DNA of 64,000 nucleotides from CAVVZJ01 sp963752755 (GTDB lineage: Bacteria > Planctomycetota > Planctomycetia > Isosphaerales > Isosphaeraceae), in NCBI GenBank assembly GCA_963752755.1, contig CAVVZJ010000001.1, forward strand, positions 186,001 through 250,000, in the 5' to 3' direction. Within the stretch, counting starts at the first letter, position 1. Each line of letters opens with the position of its first letter. Shown here one piece after another: positions 39,434 through 49,210 of this stretch. Below the pieces are notes generated by a model. That model was given only the letters and a program-made list of their open reading frames with translations. It was not told the origin of the DNA and did no database searches. Both the position numbers and the translations under genes were made by a program.

Positions 39434-39838
39434 CTACTTCGGTGTGGTCGGCCGAAGCAGCCACGGCTCAATCGCCTTCGGCGTTTCGGACCGGAGCATC
39501 CAAAGACCTATGCTCAACATCGGCGATGGGACGCATATCGTGGTGGCGACTTCGGTTCCGGCGGGCGGGTAGCCGTGCCGACCGATGTCGGCCTGAAGGA
39601 TCTCCGGGTCTCGGCCCTGAGTCGGGGCGAAGTCGGCCAGGCGGACCCTGCCATCACGAATCCCGTATAATCGACAAGTGACGCCCCTCGACCCATATGA
39701 GGTGCCGGCGATGGGCCACGAGGTTTTGACGGCCCCTCGACGTGGTGCGCCCGAGCCCGACGAGCGCCACGGCACGGCCGTCCAAATCCGATCTTTGTGC
39801 AGCGCGAACGGCCGCAGGATGCACGACCTGACGATCAC
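39434..39838 (-). CDS. Possible small hypothetical protein
   Basis: An open frame of up to 134 codons whose second half, from about residue 47 (SYGSRGVTCRLYGIRDGRVRLADFAP is its start, shortened: LYGIRDGRVRLADFAP then RDPEILQADIGRHGYPPAGT), looks more protein-like than random GC-rich sequence. The first 40 residues do not. No family is recognised and no good ribosome-binding site is seen. It may be a fragment or chance. Confidence 0.25.
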   Translation of the reverse strand: MIVRSCILRPFALHKDRIWTAVPWRSSGSGAPRRGAVKTSWPIAGTSYGSRGVTCRLYGIRDGRVRLADFAPTQGRDPEILQADIGRHGYPPAGTEVATTICVPSPMLSIGLWMLRSETPKAIEPWLLRPTTPK

Positions 39839-39847
39839 TCGGCAAGG

Positions 39848-39944
39848 TCATCTTCTGCGGAATCTTGGATCCGCAAGGCCGCCGAAGCCTCGGGTGAGCC
39901 AGCGCTCGGCCACGACCTTGCGGATCCAAGATTCTGCAGATCAT
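39848..39944. repeat. Imperfect inverted repeat, arms about 32 nt
   Basis: The left arm (39848-39880, core GAATCTTGGATCCGCAAGG) and right arm (39912-39944, core CCTTGCGGATCCAAGATTC) are complementary with only a few mismatches, separated by about 31 nt. Such a strong stem could be a MITE-like remnant, the ends of a lost small element, or a structured RNA. There is no T-run to suggest a simple terminator. Confidence 0.6.
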
Positions 39945-40254
39945 GTAGTTGGTCGGTAGTCGGGCCGGGGGCGACCGCTCGACGTTCCACCTCCTGGTTT
40001 ACCAGGCCCACGCCAGACTGATCCATGCGTTCGAAGGTCGACGCTGAAATCGTCGCAGCCCCTCGCTCCAAGGCGAGCTGTCGGATAGACTTCCGGATTT
40101 GGGTCGGATCGTGGGAATTTTCGTGTAACGGTTTAGTACTACTCCGTTAACACCAACGGTAATGGCTTCGAGCGATCCCGGCAATACGGGCAGCCATGCC
40201 GGCAGATCGGCGCCAGCAGCCCCTGCAAGGCACGGCGGATCGCCGGCACCGTGA

Positions 40255-41592
40255 TCACCGGGCGGCCACCCCCCTTTTACCCGGCCGGGCCGGGTCTCGC
40301 TCCTCTCGCTCCCTCTCCAACGCCAGGAACCCGAAGGCCAGCATCACCAGGCAGGCGTGGTGATGGAACCCACGCCACGAACGCCCCTCGTGGTGGTCCA
40401 GCCCGAGTTCTTCCTTCATCTGCTGGTAGCCTTGTTCCACCGCCCATCGGCTCTTCCACAGCCGGACCGCCTTGATCCGGCTGGTCCGACCCGGCAGGTT
40501 CGACAGGGCATACTTGATCTGGCCGTCGGCCTGCTCCTCGATCAGCAGCCACACCGGCTCGGCACCGGCGCAGTCGCCGGTGGCCCACCCGGAGCCGGGC
40601 CAGACCCGCAGCCAGGCGAACCGGCCCGAGAGCTTCCCCTTGGTCCCCTCGCGCCACGTCACCTTACGCAGCGGAGCCTTTGCCGCCAGCGTCTTGAGGC
40701 TGACCGGCCGGGGCGAGCCCTCGGCCAGGCGGTGCCGCGAGCGGGGGCGGCCGGCCCGACCAGGCCCCGGCGCGACCCACGACGGCTGCTCCTCGAAGAC
40801 GACCATCTCGTCGGTCACGCCCACGATGTATTGCAGACCTCGCTGGGCCAGCCCCTCGCGGAACGGCCCCGAGACGCCGTAACCGGCGTCGGCCACCACG
40901 ATCCGGCCGGGCAGCCCCTCGGCCCGGACCTGGTCGAGCAGTTCCAGGGCGATTTCGCCCTTGGTTGCCACCCTCCGGTGTTCCTGGGGCACCCCGGCCT
41001 TCTCCAGCCGCTTGGTGTCGCCCACCCAACTCGTTGCCACCCTCCGGTGTTCCTGGGGCACCCCGGCCTTCTCCAGCCGCTTGGTGTCGCCCACCCAACT
41101 CTCGGGCAGGTAGAGCCGCATCGCCAGCGGGTAATGGCCCTTGGGCGAGACGTAGTGGACCGAGGGGGCGACCTGGCAGTTGGCCCGCTTACCCGAGGCC
41201 CCGCAGTACTGCCGCTGCACGCCGACGGAATGCTTGCCCTGCTTGGGGAAGCTGGTGTCATCGATCACGAAGATGCCCGCCGGGGAGGCGAAAGTCTCGG
41301 CCATGACGGCGCGGTATCGCTTCCAGACGGCCTGCTCGTCCCAGGTGCTCTGTCCGACGAACTGCTGCAGCGCCTGGTCGAGGTCGGCGACCTCCAGGCC
41401 GGGCGGGAGCGTCACCTTCCTGGAGAGCGGCTCGATGCTCTTGCGTTCGCCGTCGAGGATCAGGCCCTGGAGGTAGACGCCGGAGTACTGAGCCTGGCGG
41501 GGCCGGCTGAAGTCGTCGCGGAATCGGTCGGCGTAATCGCCGAGCCGGCCGAGAACATCGGGGGCAAGTTCGGGGGTGTAGGTGCGGTTCAT
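40255..41592 (-). CDS. IS701-family transposase with an internal 23-residue tandem duplication
   Basis: A 445-residue DDE transposase. The first catalytic Asp lies in FVIDDTSFPKQGKHSVGVQRQ, the second in GRIVVADAGYG, and the C-terminal region WAVEQGYQQMKEELGLDHHEGR carries the Glu, all in the IS701 pattern. A duplicated block, SWVGDTKRLEKAGVPQEHR plus RVAT, appears twice in succession between the first and second Asp, in frame. This adds 69 bp, so the element may have altered or lost activity. It is the only gene of the 1510-bp element. Confidence 0.9.
   Translation of the reverse strand: MNRTYTPELAPDVLGRLGDYADRFRDDFSRPRQAQYSGVYLQGLILDGERKSIEPLSRKVTLPPGLEVADLDQALQQFVGQSTWDEQAVWKRYRAVMAETFASPAGIFVIDDTSFPKQGKHSVGVQRQYCGASGKRANCQVAPSVHYVSPKGHYPLAMRLYLPESWVGDTKRLEKAGVPQEHRRVATSWVGDTKRLEKAGVPQEHRRVATKGEIALELLDQVRAEGLPGRIVVADAGYGVSGPFREGLAQRGLQYIVGVTDEMVVFEEQPSWVAPGPGRAGRPRSRHRLAEGSPRPVSLKTLAAKAPLRKVTWREGTKGKLSGRFAWLRVWPGSGWATGDCAGAEPVWLLIEEQADGQIKYALSNLPGRTSRIKAVRLWKSRWAVEQGYQQMKEELGLDHHEGRSWRGFHHHACLVMLAFGFLALEREREERDPARPGKRGVAAR
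40964..41101. repeat. Perfect 69-bp tandem duplication inside the transposase gene
   Basis: Bases 40964-41032 are repeated at 41033-41101 (each begins GTTGCCACCCTCCGGTG). The unit is 23 codons, so the frame is kept. It looks like a recent slippage or an assembly artefact. Confidence 0.85.
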
Positions 41593-41690
41593 ACCCTGGA
41601 TACGAACCGACCGACAAGATCGTTCGTATCAGCTAACGGAGTAGTATTAGCCCGTCTCGCAAGGTCCGTAGTAGAGGAGGGCCTCGAGCG

Positions 41691-43546
41691 ATGATGGCGA
41701 GTCAGCCCGATACCGACGAACTGCTCCGGGCCGCGGTGGGCGGCGATCGGACCGCGGGGCCGAGGCTGCTCGCCCGCCACCGGACTCGGCTCCGGCAGAT
41801 GGTCGCCGTCTACCTCGACCGCCGGCTGGCCGCCCGGATCGATCCCTCCGACGTGGTGCAGGAGGCGCTGGCCGACGCCGCCCAGGGCCTCAACGACTAC
41901 CTGCGGGAACGACCCCTGCCGTTCTACCCCTGGCTCCGCCAGTTCGCCTGGCAGCGGCTGCTCCAACTGCACCGCCACCACATCCGGGCACGTCGCCGCA
42001 GCGTCGATCGGGAGGAGCCCCAGGACGTCCCGTTGCCGGATCGATCGGCCGGTCTCCTGGCCGACCGCCTCTTGGCCAGCGGCACCAGCCCGAGCCGCCG
42101 GATGATCCGCGACGAGTTGTGTCGCCGGGTTCGCGAGGCCCTGGATCGGCTGGCCCTGATCCTCGACCAGCTCGGGCGGAAGGCCGAGTCCGGGGCGGCG
42201 TTCCGTCGCGCGATCGAACGTCAGGAGCGGCTGGTCGCCGAGGATCCGCGCGAGCCCGCCTGCCGGCAGGACCTGGCCGCGAGCAATTACCGCCTGGGAT
42301 CGAGCCTGCGCGATCAGGGGTTTCAGGAGGATGGCGTGTCCTACCTCCAGACCGCGATCCGGCTCGCCGGATCGCTGGTCGACGACTTCCCCCGGAGCGT
42401 CGGTATCGCCTCGAACAGGCCGAGCAGCTCATCTTCCTGGGCAACGTCCTGAGGGAGATCCCCCGGCACGACGAGGCCGAGCAGGTCATACGGCGAGCGT
42501 TCACCATGATGGAGAGGATGGCTGCCGATGACCTGGCCGATCCCGAGAGCCGGGGCATCCTGGCCCTGGCGAACGACCATCTCGGCCTGGTGCTTCGTGA
42601 CGCCGGGAGACCCGACGAGGCGGTGCCGTTGCACGAAAGTGCCCTCGAACTGTGGACCGGGCTGCTGGAGGGCAGCCGCGGCGACCCCGACACCAGATGG
42701 TATCTCGGGGAGTCTCACATGTTCCTCGGCACGTCCCTGCTCTACTGCGGCAAGTTGGATGAGGCAGAGACGTCGATGCGGGAGGCACTCTCCATCCTGG
42801 AGCCGCTGGTCGCCGATTTCCCCGCCCGCGTCCGTTACCACCTCGATGAGGCCCTGGCGATCTTCGAACTGGCCAGGATCCGGAGCGAGCAAGGCCGCTT
42901 CCGCGAGGCGGTCCCGATCTTCCGCAAGGCCCGGGCGAGCATGGAGGACCTTACGGCGAGGGATCCGAACCTGTCTCTCGCGCGGGACGTCCTGATCATG
43001 ACCGACATCCATCTGGTGAAGCTCCTGTGCGAGCTCGGCGAAGTCGAGCAGGCTGCGGATGTCTTGCAGCGGGCGCGCGGGCGCCAGGGTTACAGGCCGG
43101 AATTGCTCAACAGCCTGGCCTGGCTGCTCGGAACCGGACCGGGCTGGCAATCTCGCGACCCGGCTGAGGCCGTCGGGCTGGCGCAACGGGCCGTCTCCCT
43201 GGCTCCGGGAGTTGCTCGCTTCTGGAACACGCTGGGCGTCGCCCAGTACCGCGCCGGCGACTGGGACGCCGCGATCGACACGCTCGAGAAGTCCGCGGAG
43301 CTGAAAGGCTACGGCGACGCCTGGGACTTCTTCTTCCTGGCCATGGCGCACTGGCGCCGGGGCGAGGAGCCGGTCGCACGTCGCTGCTTCGAACAGGGCA
43401 TTGCCTGGATGCAGGCTCATTCGTCGGACCATGACGAGCACCGCCGCTTCCGCGCCGAGGCGGCCGAGTTGATGGGCCTTGATCCGCCTCGGGACGAATC
43501 TCCCGGGGAGGAGCCTCCTCCTCCTTCGACCTCACCCTCCGACTGA
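41691..43546 (+). CDS. Deletion fusion: sigma factor region 2 joined to a TPR protein tail (also frameshifted)
   Basis: The first 155 residues are the start of an ECF-type sigma factor (RIDPSDVVQEALADAAQGL, PLPFYPWLRQFAWQRL, SGTSPSRRMIRDEL, REALDRLA). The chain then jumps straight to tetratricopeptide repeats (LILDQLGRKAESGAAFRRAI), with no sigma region 4 and no kinase domain. At the 24.4-kb locus a sigma gene is followed by a kinase gene, so the likely history is loss of region 4 and the kinase part from such a pair. A one-base loss near 42405 (GTCGG for GTCCGG) shifts the frame; TPR repeats continue to 43546. GAGGAGGG precedes the ATG. An IS701 element sits just upstream. Probably non-functional. 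Confidence 0.65.
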
Positions 43547-44010
43547 ACGCAAGCCGCGGACCGACCCGACCGACGGCGGAGATGGTCCCCGCGGTCGAGC
43601 ACGATCCCCCCTGTGGAATGCGGGCACGACCCCCGCCCCGGCCGTTCGCCGTGCGCGCCGAGCCCGACCACGTCGTGAAACGGGAGAACCCCCTTGATGC
43701 GTCGACGCTTCACCATTCACCGGACCGTGCCGCCGTAACGCGGCCCCCCGACCCGACGAGACGGCCCTCTAACTCGAAAGCGGTCGGCAACGCCGTCCAG
43801 AGTCCAGCGAGGGTTCCCCACCGGCGAGGTGACATGCCCACGCTCGGGTGGCCATGAGATCGCCGGGGAAGGTACCCCGCGCCGCAGCATCGGTCAGGGC
43901 CACGCGACCGTGGCCGTGCAATCCGTCCGTCTCTTGCTCTTCTTCACGACCCAACGTTCACGCTGTCAAGACGCGCGTTGTTCGCCCGTCGCGGCGGCCC
44001 GGAGGACTTC
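43547..44010. other. Intergenic region
   Basis: A 464-bp gap between two plus-strand genes. It must contain the promoter of the large exported protein. I see no gene, repeat or clear regulatory site. Confidence 0.35.
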
Positions 44011-47000
44011 ATGATGTCGATTCCCTTCCACTGCTTCCCGATGAGCCCGCGCCGCCGCGGCAAGCCGACCTCGCAGCCTGTCCGGGATCGCCGCTCGTCT
44101 CGAACCCGCCGCCGCCGGCAACGGGCCGTGGACCGGCTGGAGGAGCGATGCCTGCTCTCGACCGGCTCGATCTCCGGACAGGTCCTCGACGGCACGCAGC
44201 CCCTGGCGGGGGTGACCGTCTACCTCGACCTGGACCGCAACGAGATCCCCGACCCCGGCGAGCCGAGCACCACGACCGACGCGTCCGGGGCCTACACCTT
44301 CGCCGACCTGGCGTCGGGGACGTACGCCGTGACCCAGGTGCCCCCCGACGGGTTCATCCAGGACACGCCGGCCCCGCTCCTCGGGGAGGCCCTCCGGGGC
44401 GAGATCCTCGACGTGCAACCGGCGCCCGGGGCGAGCCCCGCGGGGATGGCCTGGGTCAACGGTGACCTCCATGTCGTGGAACGCTCCCAGGATGGGGGCG
44501 TCAGCACCTCGATCTTCGCGGTCGATCCGGCTTCGTGGACCGTCGAGGGATCGATCCAGGTCCCCGGGTCCATCTTCGACATCACCCACGACGGGACCTC
44601 TTTCTGGGGTGCCGATTACCAGAATCAGCAGATCAGGCAATTCGACTCAGCCGGGAACGTGATCCGCCAGCTCCCGTCGCCGGGCTCGTTCCCGACCGGG
44701 ATCGCCTGGGACGGGGAGTCGCAGACGCTCTGGGTGCTCGACTACAGCGCGGACCAGATCGACCAGATCGATCCGGCCGACGGGGCCATCCTCCACTCCT
44801 TCCCGGCCCCGGATGCAGAGTCGGCGGGCCTCGATTATGACGGGACCCACCTCTGGCTGAACGGGATGGTCTCCCGGAAGACGTATGCGTTGGACCCGGC
44901 CAGCGGCACGATCGCCCGGTCCCTCGACACACCCCAGGCGTTCGAAGATGAAAACTCCAATCTGCCCCTCGGCCTCGCCTTCGATGGCGCCTCCTTGCGG
45001 ATTGCGCAGAACAACTCGAAGCAGATCTTCCAGGTCGGGCTCCGCTCGCCCGCGCCCCGCGTCGTCGAGCTGACGGCCGCCAGCCCGACGGCCGGCGGCG
45101 TCGACTTCGTCGACTTCCGGCTCGGGACGATCTCCGGCACCGTCTTCGACGATCGGGACGGCGTCCGCAGTGCGAGCGAGCCTGGCCTCGACGGCTGGAG
45201 GGCGTACCTGGACACCGACGGCGACGGCCAGTTCGACTCCTGGGAGCCGACCGCGGCGACCGACGCCTCCGGCTCTTTCACCTTCACCGGCGTGCGGGAC
45301 GGCAGCCACGGCGTCGGCGTGGTCCAGCGGGCCCCGGGGTGGGTCCTGACCTCGAGCCCGGTGCAAACCGCGACGATCGCCGCCAGCGGCGGTACGGTCG
45401 CGGGCATCGACTTCGGCCAGTCCCTCCAGGACGTCGGGCCCGTCGGGACGGAGTTTCTGGTCAACAGTACGACCGCCGGGCGCAAGGCTTCTTCAGCTCG
45501 GTCAGCGGCGAGGGCCAGGTCAACTCGGTGGCGGCCGACGCCGTCGGGAACTTCGTGGTCGTCTGGGAGGGCGAAGGGCCCGGCGATTCGACCGGCGTCT
45601 TTGCCCGGTTGTACGCCGCCGACGGCTCGCCCCGGGGCGGGGAGTTCCGGGTCAACGACTCGACCGCCGACGACCAGCGCGGCCCGGTCGTCGCGATGGA
45701 CGACGCCGGCAACTTCGCCGTCGCCTGGAGCACCCGGCCCGCGTCGGGCGGCAACCACGCGGTCTTCACCCGCGTCTTCAACGCCGACGGTACGCCGCGA
45801 ACCGGAGACCTGACGGTGACCCCCTTCAGCAATCGCGAGACGAACCTCGCCACCTCGATCGCCATGGATGCTGACGGCGACTTCGCCGTCCTCACCCTTG
45901 GGGCCAAGGGCGACTTCAGCTCATTCGGCTATAACGGCGGGCTGATCAAATTCCAGCGCTTCGATGCCCAGGGCCAGGCCCAGGGGAAGCTGGTCGGGGT
46001 CGTCGACGCGAGCCTGATCAACGGCTCGGCCTCCCTGGCGATGGACGACGTCGGCAACATCGTCGTCACCTGGGGAGACACGGACGCCGTCGTCGTCCAT
46101 GCCCAGCGATACGACCGTTCCGGCCAGAAGGTCGGCAGCGAGATCGCCACCGGGCTGACCGACCGCGGTTTTACCCCCTCGGTCGCGATGGATGGCGATG
46201 GCCGGTTCGCCGTGGCCTCGGGGGGGACCCTCCGCGTCTTCGATCCCTCCGGTTCCCCGCTGAGCGGCGTGATCACCTACGTGGACCCGGATCAAGTCGG
46301 GGGGCGTCAAACAGTCGCCTTCGACGCTCGCGGCGACGTCGTCGTCTCGTGGGCGGATAGCCTGGGCATCCTGGCGCAGCGATTCTCCCCCTCGGGCTCG
46401 CCCCGGGAAGCCCCGTTCCTGGTCAACAGCGCGATCGAGGGGGGCCAGATGCGTCCCTCGGTCGCGACGGACGGCCGCGGGGGCATGGTCATCGCGTGGA
46501 GCGGCTATGGCCCCGGCGACGACCAGGGCGTCTTCGCCCATCGCTTCGCCGCCCCGCCGCCGCCGGCCGGGCCGCCGACCATCGCCGGGCTGACGGCCAG
46601 CCCCGACCCCGTCGCCCAGGGCCAGGACCTGACCCTGACGGCCACCGGCGTCGCCGACGATTCCGAAGTCGTCCAGGTCGCCTTCTACCGCGACAACGGC
46701 GACGGCGTGCTCGGCGCCGGGGATACCCCGCTGGGGACCGACAGCGACGGCTCGGACGGCTGGGCCCTCGCCACCCTCATCGCCGCCGACTTCCCGACCG
46801 GCGTCTACACGTACTTCGCGCAGGCCGCCGTCGACCTGGGAAACCTCGGCGACGCCGTTTCGACCACGAACGAGGTCGTCGCCCAGAGTGACGGCGGCGG
46901 CGGCAAGGGCGGCAAGGGCGGCGGCCCGAAGAAGCTGACGGCCGCCACAACAGGCACGGGCGTCGGCGTGGCGACCCTCACGACGGCCGACGCCGAGGCG

Positions 47001-47531
47001 ATCGCCGCGCAGGCCCTCGACCTCTGGGCCTCGGTCCTCGGCCTGGCGGCCCTGCCCGACCTCCGAGTTGTCGTCCGCGACCTGCCCGGCGCCACGCTCG
47101 GCCTGGCCGCCGGCCGCACCATCACGCTCGACATCGACGCCGCCGGGGTCGGCTGGTTCGTCGACCCGACCCCCGGTGAGGATTCCGAGTTCCTCCCCGG
47201 CGCCGGGCATCCCCGCCTCTCGGCGGCCCCGGATTCCCCCGCCGCCGGCCACTATGACCTTCTGACGGCCCTAGCCCACGAGGTCGACCACCTGCTCGGC
47301 TTCGACCACGATGAGGAGGGTGTCATGGCCGAGATCCTGGCCCCCGGCGTGCGGCAGCTCCCCGAGGTCCACGCGAACGCAGGCCGAGCCATCGCGACGG
47401 CCAGCAGGATGTCGCGCCCGTCCTTCCTGATCGGGCTGGTGGACGACGGGGCCCTGAACGACCTGGCCACCGAGGCGATCCTGTCCCGACTGAAGCGTTC
47501 CCGATGGTCGTGGTCCCGGTCAGCCCGCTGA
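44011..47531 (+). CDS. Large exported protein: LEERCLLS leader, two CnaB/SdrB-like domains, C-terminal metzincin-like motif (one frameshift)
   Basis: About 1170 residues. An Arg-rich leader ends in DRLEERCLLS (41-50). An SdrB/CnaB-like domain follows (GSISGQVLDG, DPGEPSTTTDASGAYTFADL), then a beta-propeller-like stretch, and a second CnaB-like domain (GTISGTVFDD, near 372). Repeats of the type GNFVVVWEG and FARLYAADGS fill the middle. Near residue 1089, HEVDHLLGFDHD matches HExxHxxGxxHD, the zinc-binding signature of metzincin proteases, followed by GVMAEIL as a possible Met-turn. One lost base near 45480 shifts the frame from EFLVNSTTAG to AQGFFSSVSGEGQV. GGAGG six bases before the ATG decides the start. 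Proteolysis is inferred from the motif only. Confidence 0.75.
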
Positions 47532-47752
47532 TCCGCCGCTCGGCCCGACGACCGGGGACTGATCTTTCGCTCGACTCCGGCGATGGCTCGCTGCTCGACC
47601 GGCACTCGACTCCAGCGAGGGAGAGGGTGCCGGTTACTCATGATCCTGCCCGGTCACCGATCGGGCTGACTCGTAGGGGTGGGGCTGGCCGAACGCTCAC
47701 GGCGTGTCGCCCTGCTGTAAATCGGGGACTTGGGGATTTCAACGGCCTTAAG

Positions 47753-49207
47753 CTCGACTGATGCAGATTTCGTGGGCCCGCCTCGGTCGTAGTATGGGGA
47801 GTTGAACCGGCTTCCCACGACCATCGCCCGAGGACGGACCCACCATGATCCTACCGCCCGAAGCCCAGCCGCTCCACGACGCGCTGGCCCCCGCCTTCAC
47901 CCGCCCGACCTTCCGACGCTTCTTGGTCCTGGCCGGATCGGCCATCCTGACCGTCGGCCGACGCACCATCGCCAACCTCCTGCGCACCGCCGCACCGCTG
48001 GCCGCTGGCCACCCGACGACCTTCCAGCGCGTCCTCTCCTCGGCCTCGTGGTCTCGGCGATGCAGTTGGCCTGCGGCCTCACCCGGCTGGTCCTGACGCT
48101 CGTGCCCGCCGATCGGCCCGTCCCCCTGGTCGGCGACGACACGGTGGAGAGCCACCCCGGTCGCAAGGTCTACGGCAAGGCCCGGCACCGCGACCCGGTC
48201 CGATCCAGCCACGGCGACACCGCCTGGCGTTACGGCCACAATGTGGGTCGTGCTCGCCGTGCTGGTCCGCTTCCCCGGGACCACTCGCCCCTGGGCCTTG
48301 CCGATCCTGGTGGACCTCGACCGCTCCGAGGAGGACGACCGGGCGCGCGGTCGGCCGCGTCGCACGCCGGCGCAGGTCATGGCCACACTGCTGCGGGTCA
48401 TGCTGCTGCGGTTCCCGGACCGGCGGTTCGTCTTCGTCGGCGACGCCGGCTACGGCACCCACGAACTGGCCCGGTTCGCCCGCCGCCATCGGGACCGCCT
48501 GACTCTGGTCAGTAAGCTCCACCCCGAGGCGAACCTGTTCGATCCGCCCCCGCCGTACCGGGGCCACGGCCGGCCGCCGGTCAAGGGCGCCCGCCGGCCC
48601 AAGCCGAGCCAGGCGGCGGCCGTCGCCGAACTGCGGACCGAGACGGTCGCCTGGTACGGCGGCGGCACGCGGTCGGTGGGGATCACCCACGGCACGGGGC
48701 ACTGGTACAAGGCCGGCGAGGGGCTGGTCGAGATCGCCTGGGTCTTCGTCCGAGACCAGACCGGCACCCACCGCGATGAGTCCTTCTTCAGCACCGACCC
48801 CGGCATGAGTCCGCTGGCTATGATCGAGGCCTACACCGGTCGCTGGAACCTGGAGACCACCTTTCAAGAACGGCGCAGCCATCTCGGATTGGAGACGACG
48901 CGAGGCTGGTGCGAGCGGACCGTTCTGCGTGGGGCCCCGTGCCTGTTCGGTCTGTATACGGTCGTGGCGTGGCTGTACCAAGCCCGGCCCGAGTCCAAGA
49001 GGGGAGGCGGCGTGGACTGGCCGGGCAAGACCGGCGTGACGTTCTCGGACGCCCTGACGGCGGTTCGCCGTTGGCTGTGGCGGGAATGGGTATTTCCACA
49101 GGCCGGGGGAGCAGCGGCCCTCGAAGAACTCCCCCAGCCGTTACAGGACATCCTGTTCTACGCCCTGGCCCCGGCGGCGTGACCCAAAGGAATCTGCATC
49201 AGTCGAG
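47753..49207. mobile_element. Complete insertion sequence (DDE transposase) with TTAAG target duplication
   Basis: A 1455-bp element with 17-bp perfect terminal inverted repeats, CTCGACTGATGCAGATT at 47753 and its complement at the right end. TTAAG directly precedes it (47748-47752) and directly follows it (49208-49212). The last two bases of the right-hand TTAAG are the first two bases of the neighbouring IS5-type element, so this copy inserted exactly at that element's edge, after it. Confidence 0.85.
47845..49182 (+). CDS. DDE transposase of the 1455-bp IS (two frameshifts)
   Basis: The N-terminal frame (MILPPEAQPLHDALAPAF ... ILTVGRRTIANLL) moves near 48045 to a frame containing the first catalytic block LVGDDTVESHPGRKVYGKA, and near 48240 returns to the first frame (WVVLAVLVRFP), which carries FVFVGDAGYGTHELARF (second Asp) and YTGRWNLETTFQERRSHLGL (Glu region). 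The blocks fit an IS4/IS701-like superfamily with a DDE_5-type core. The second shift matches one extra T in CACAATGTGGGTC. If the shifts are real it is dead; the clean ends and target duplication suggest recent activity, so errors are likely. Confidence 0.75.
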
Positions 49208-49210
49208 TTA

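Larger units (their letters stand above)
39188..40132. other. Intergenic region left of the IS701 element
   Basis: A 945-bp stretch with no recognised gene. It holds a long imperfect inverted repeat (39848-39944, separate entry) and a weak minus-strand frame (39434-39838, separate entry). Its right end is the IS insertion site. Confidence 0.4.
40137..41646. mobile_element. Complete IS701-family insertion sequence with TTAG target duplication
   Basis: A 1510-bp element. Terminal inverted repeats are TACTACTCCGTTAAC at 40137-40151 and its complement GCTAACGGAGTAGTA at 41632-41646 (14 of 15 match). TTAG at 40133-40136 and 41647-41650 is a 4-bp direct repeat fitting the YTAR target typical of this family. 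It contains one transposase gene. The right end lies 44 bp upstream of the sigma/TPR gene start, so it probably separates that gene from its promoter. Confidence 0.85.
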
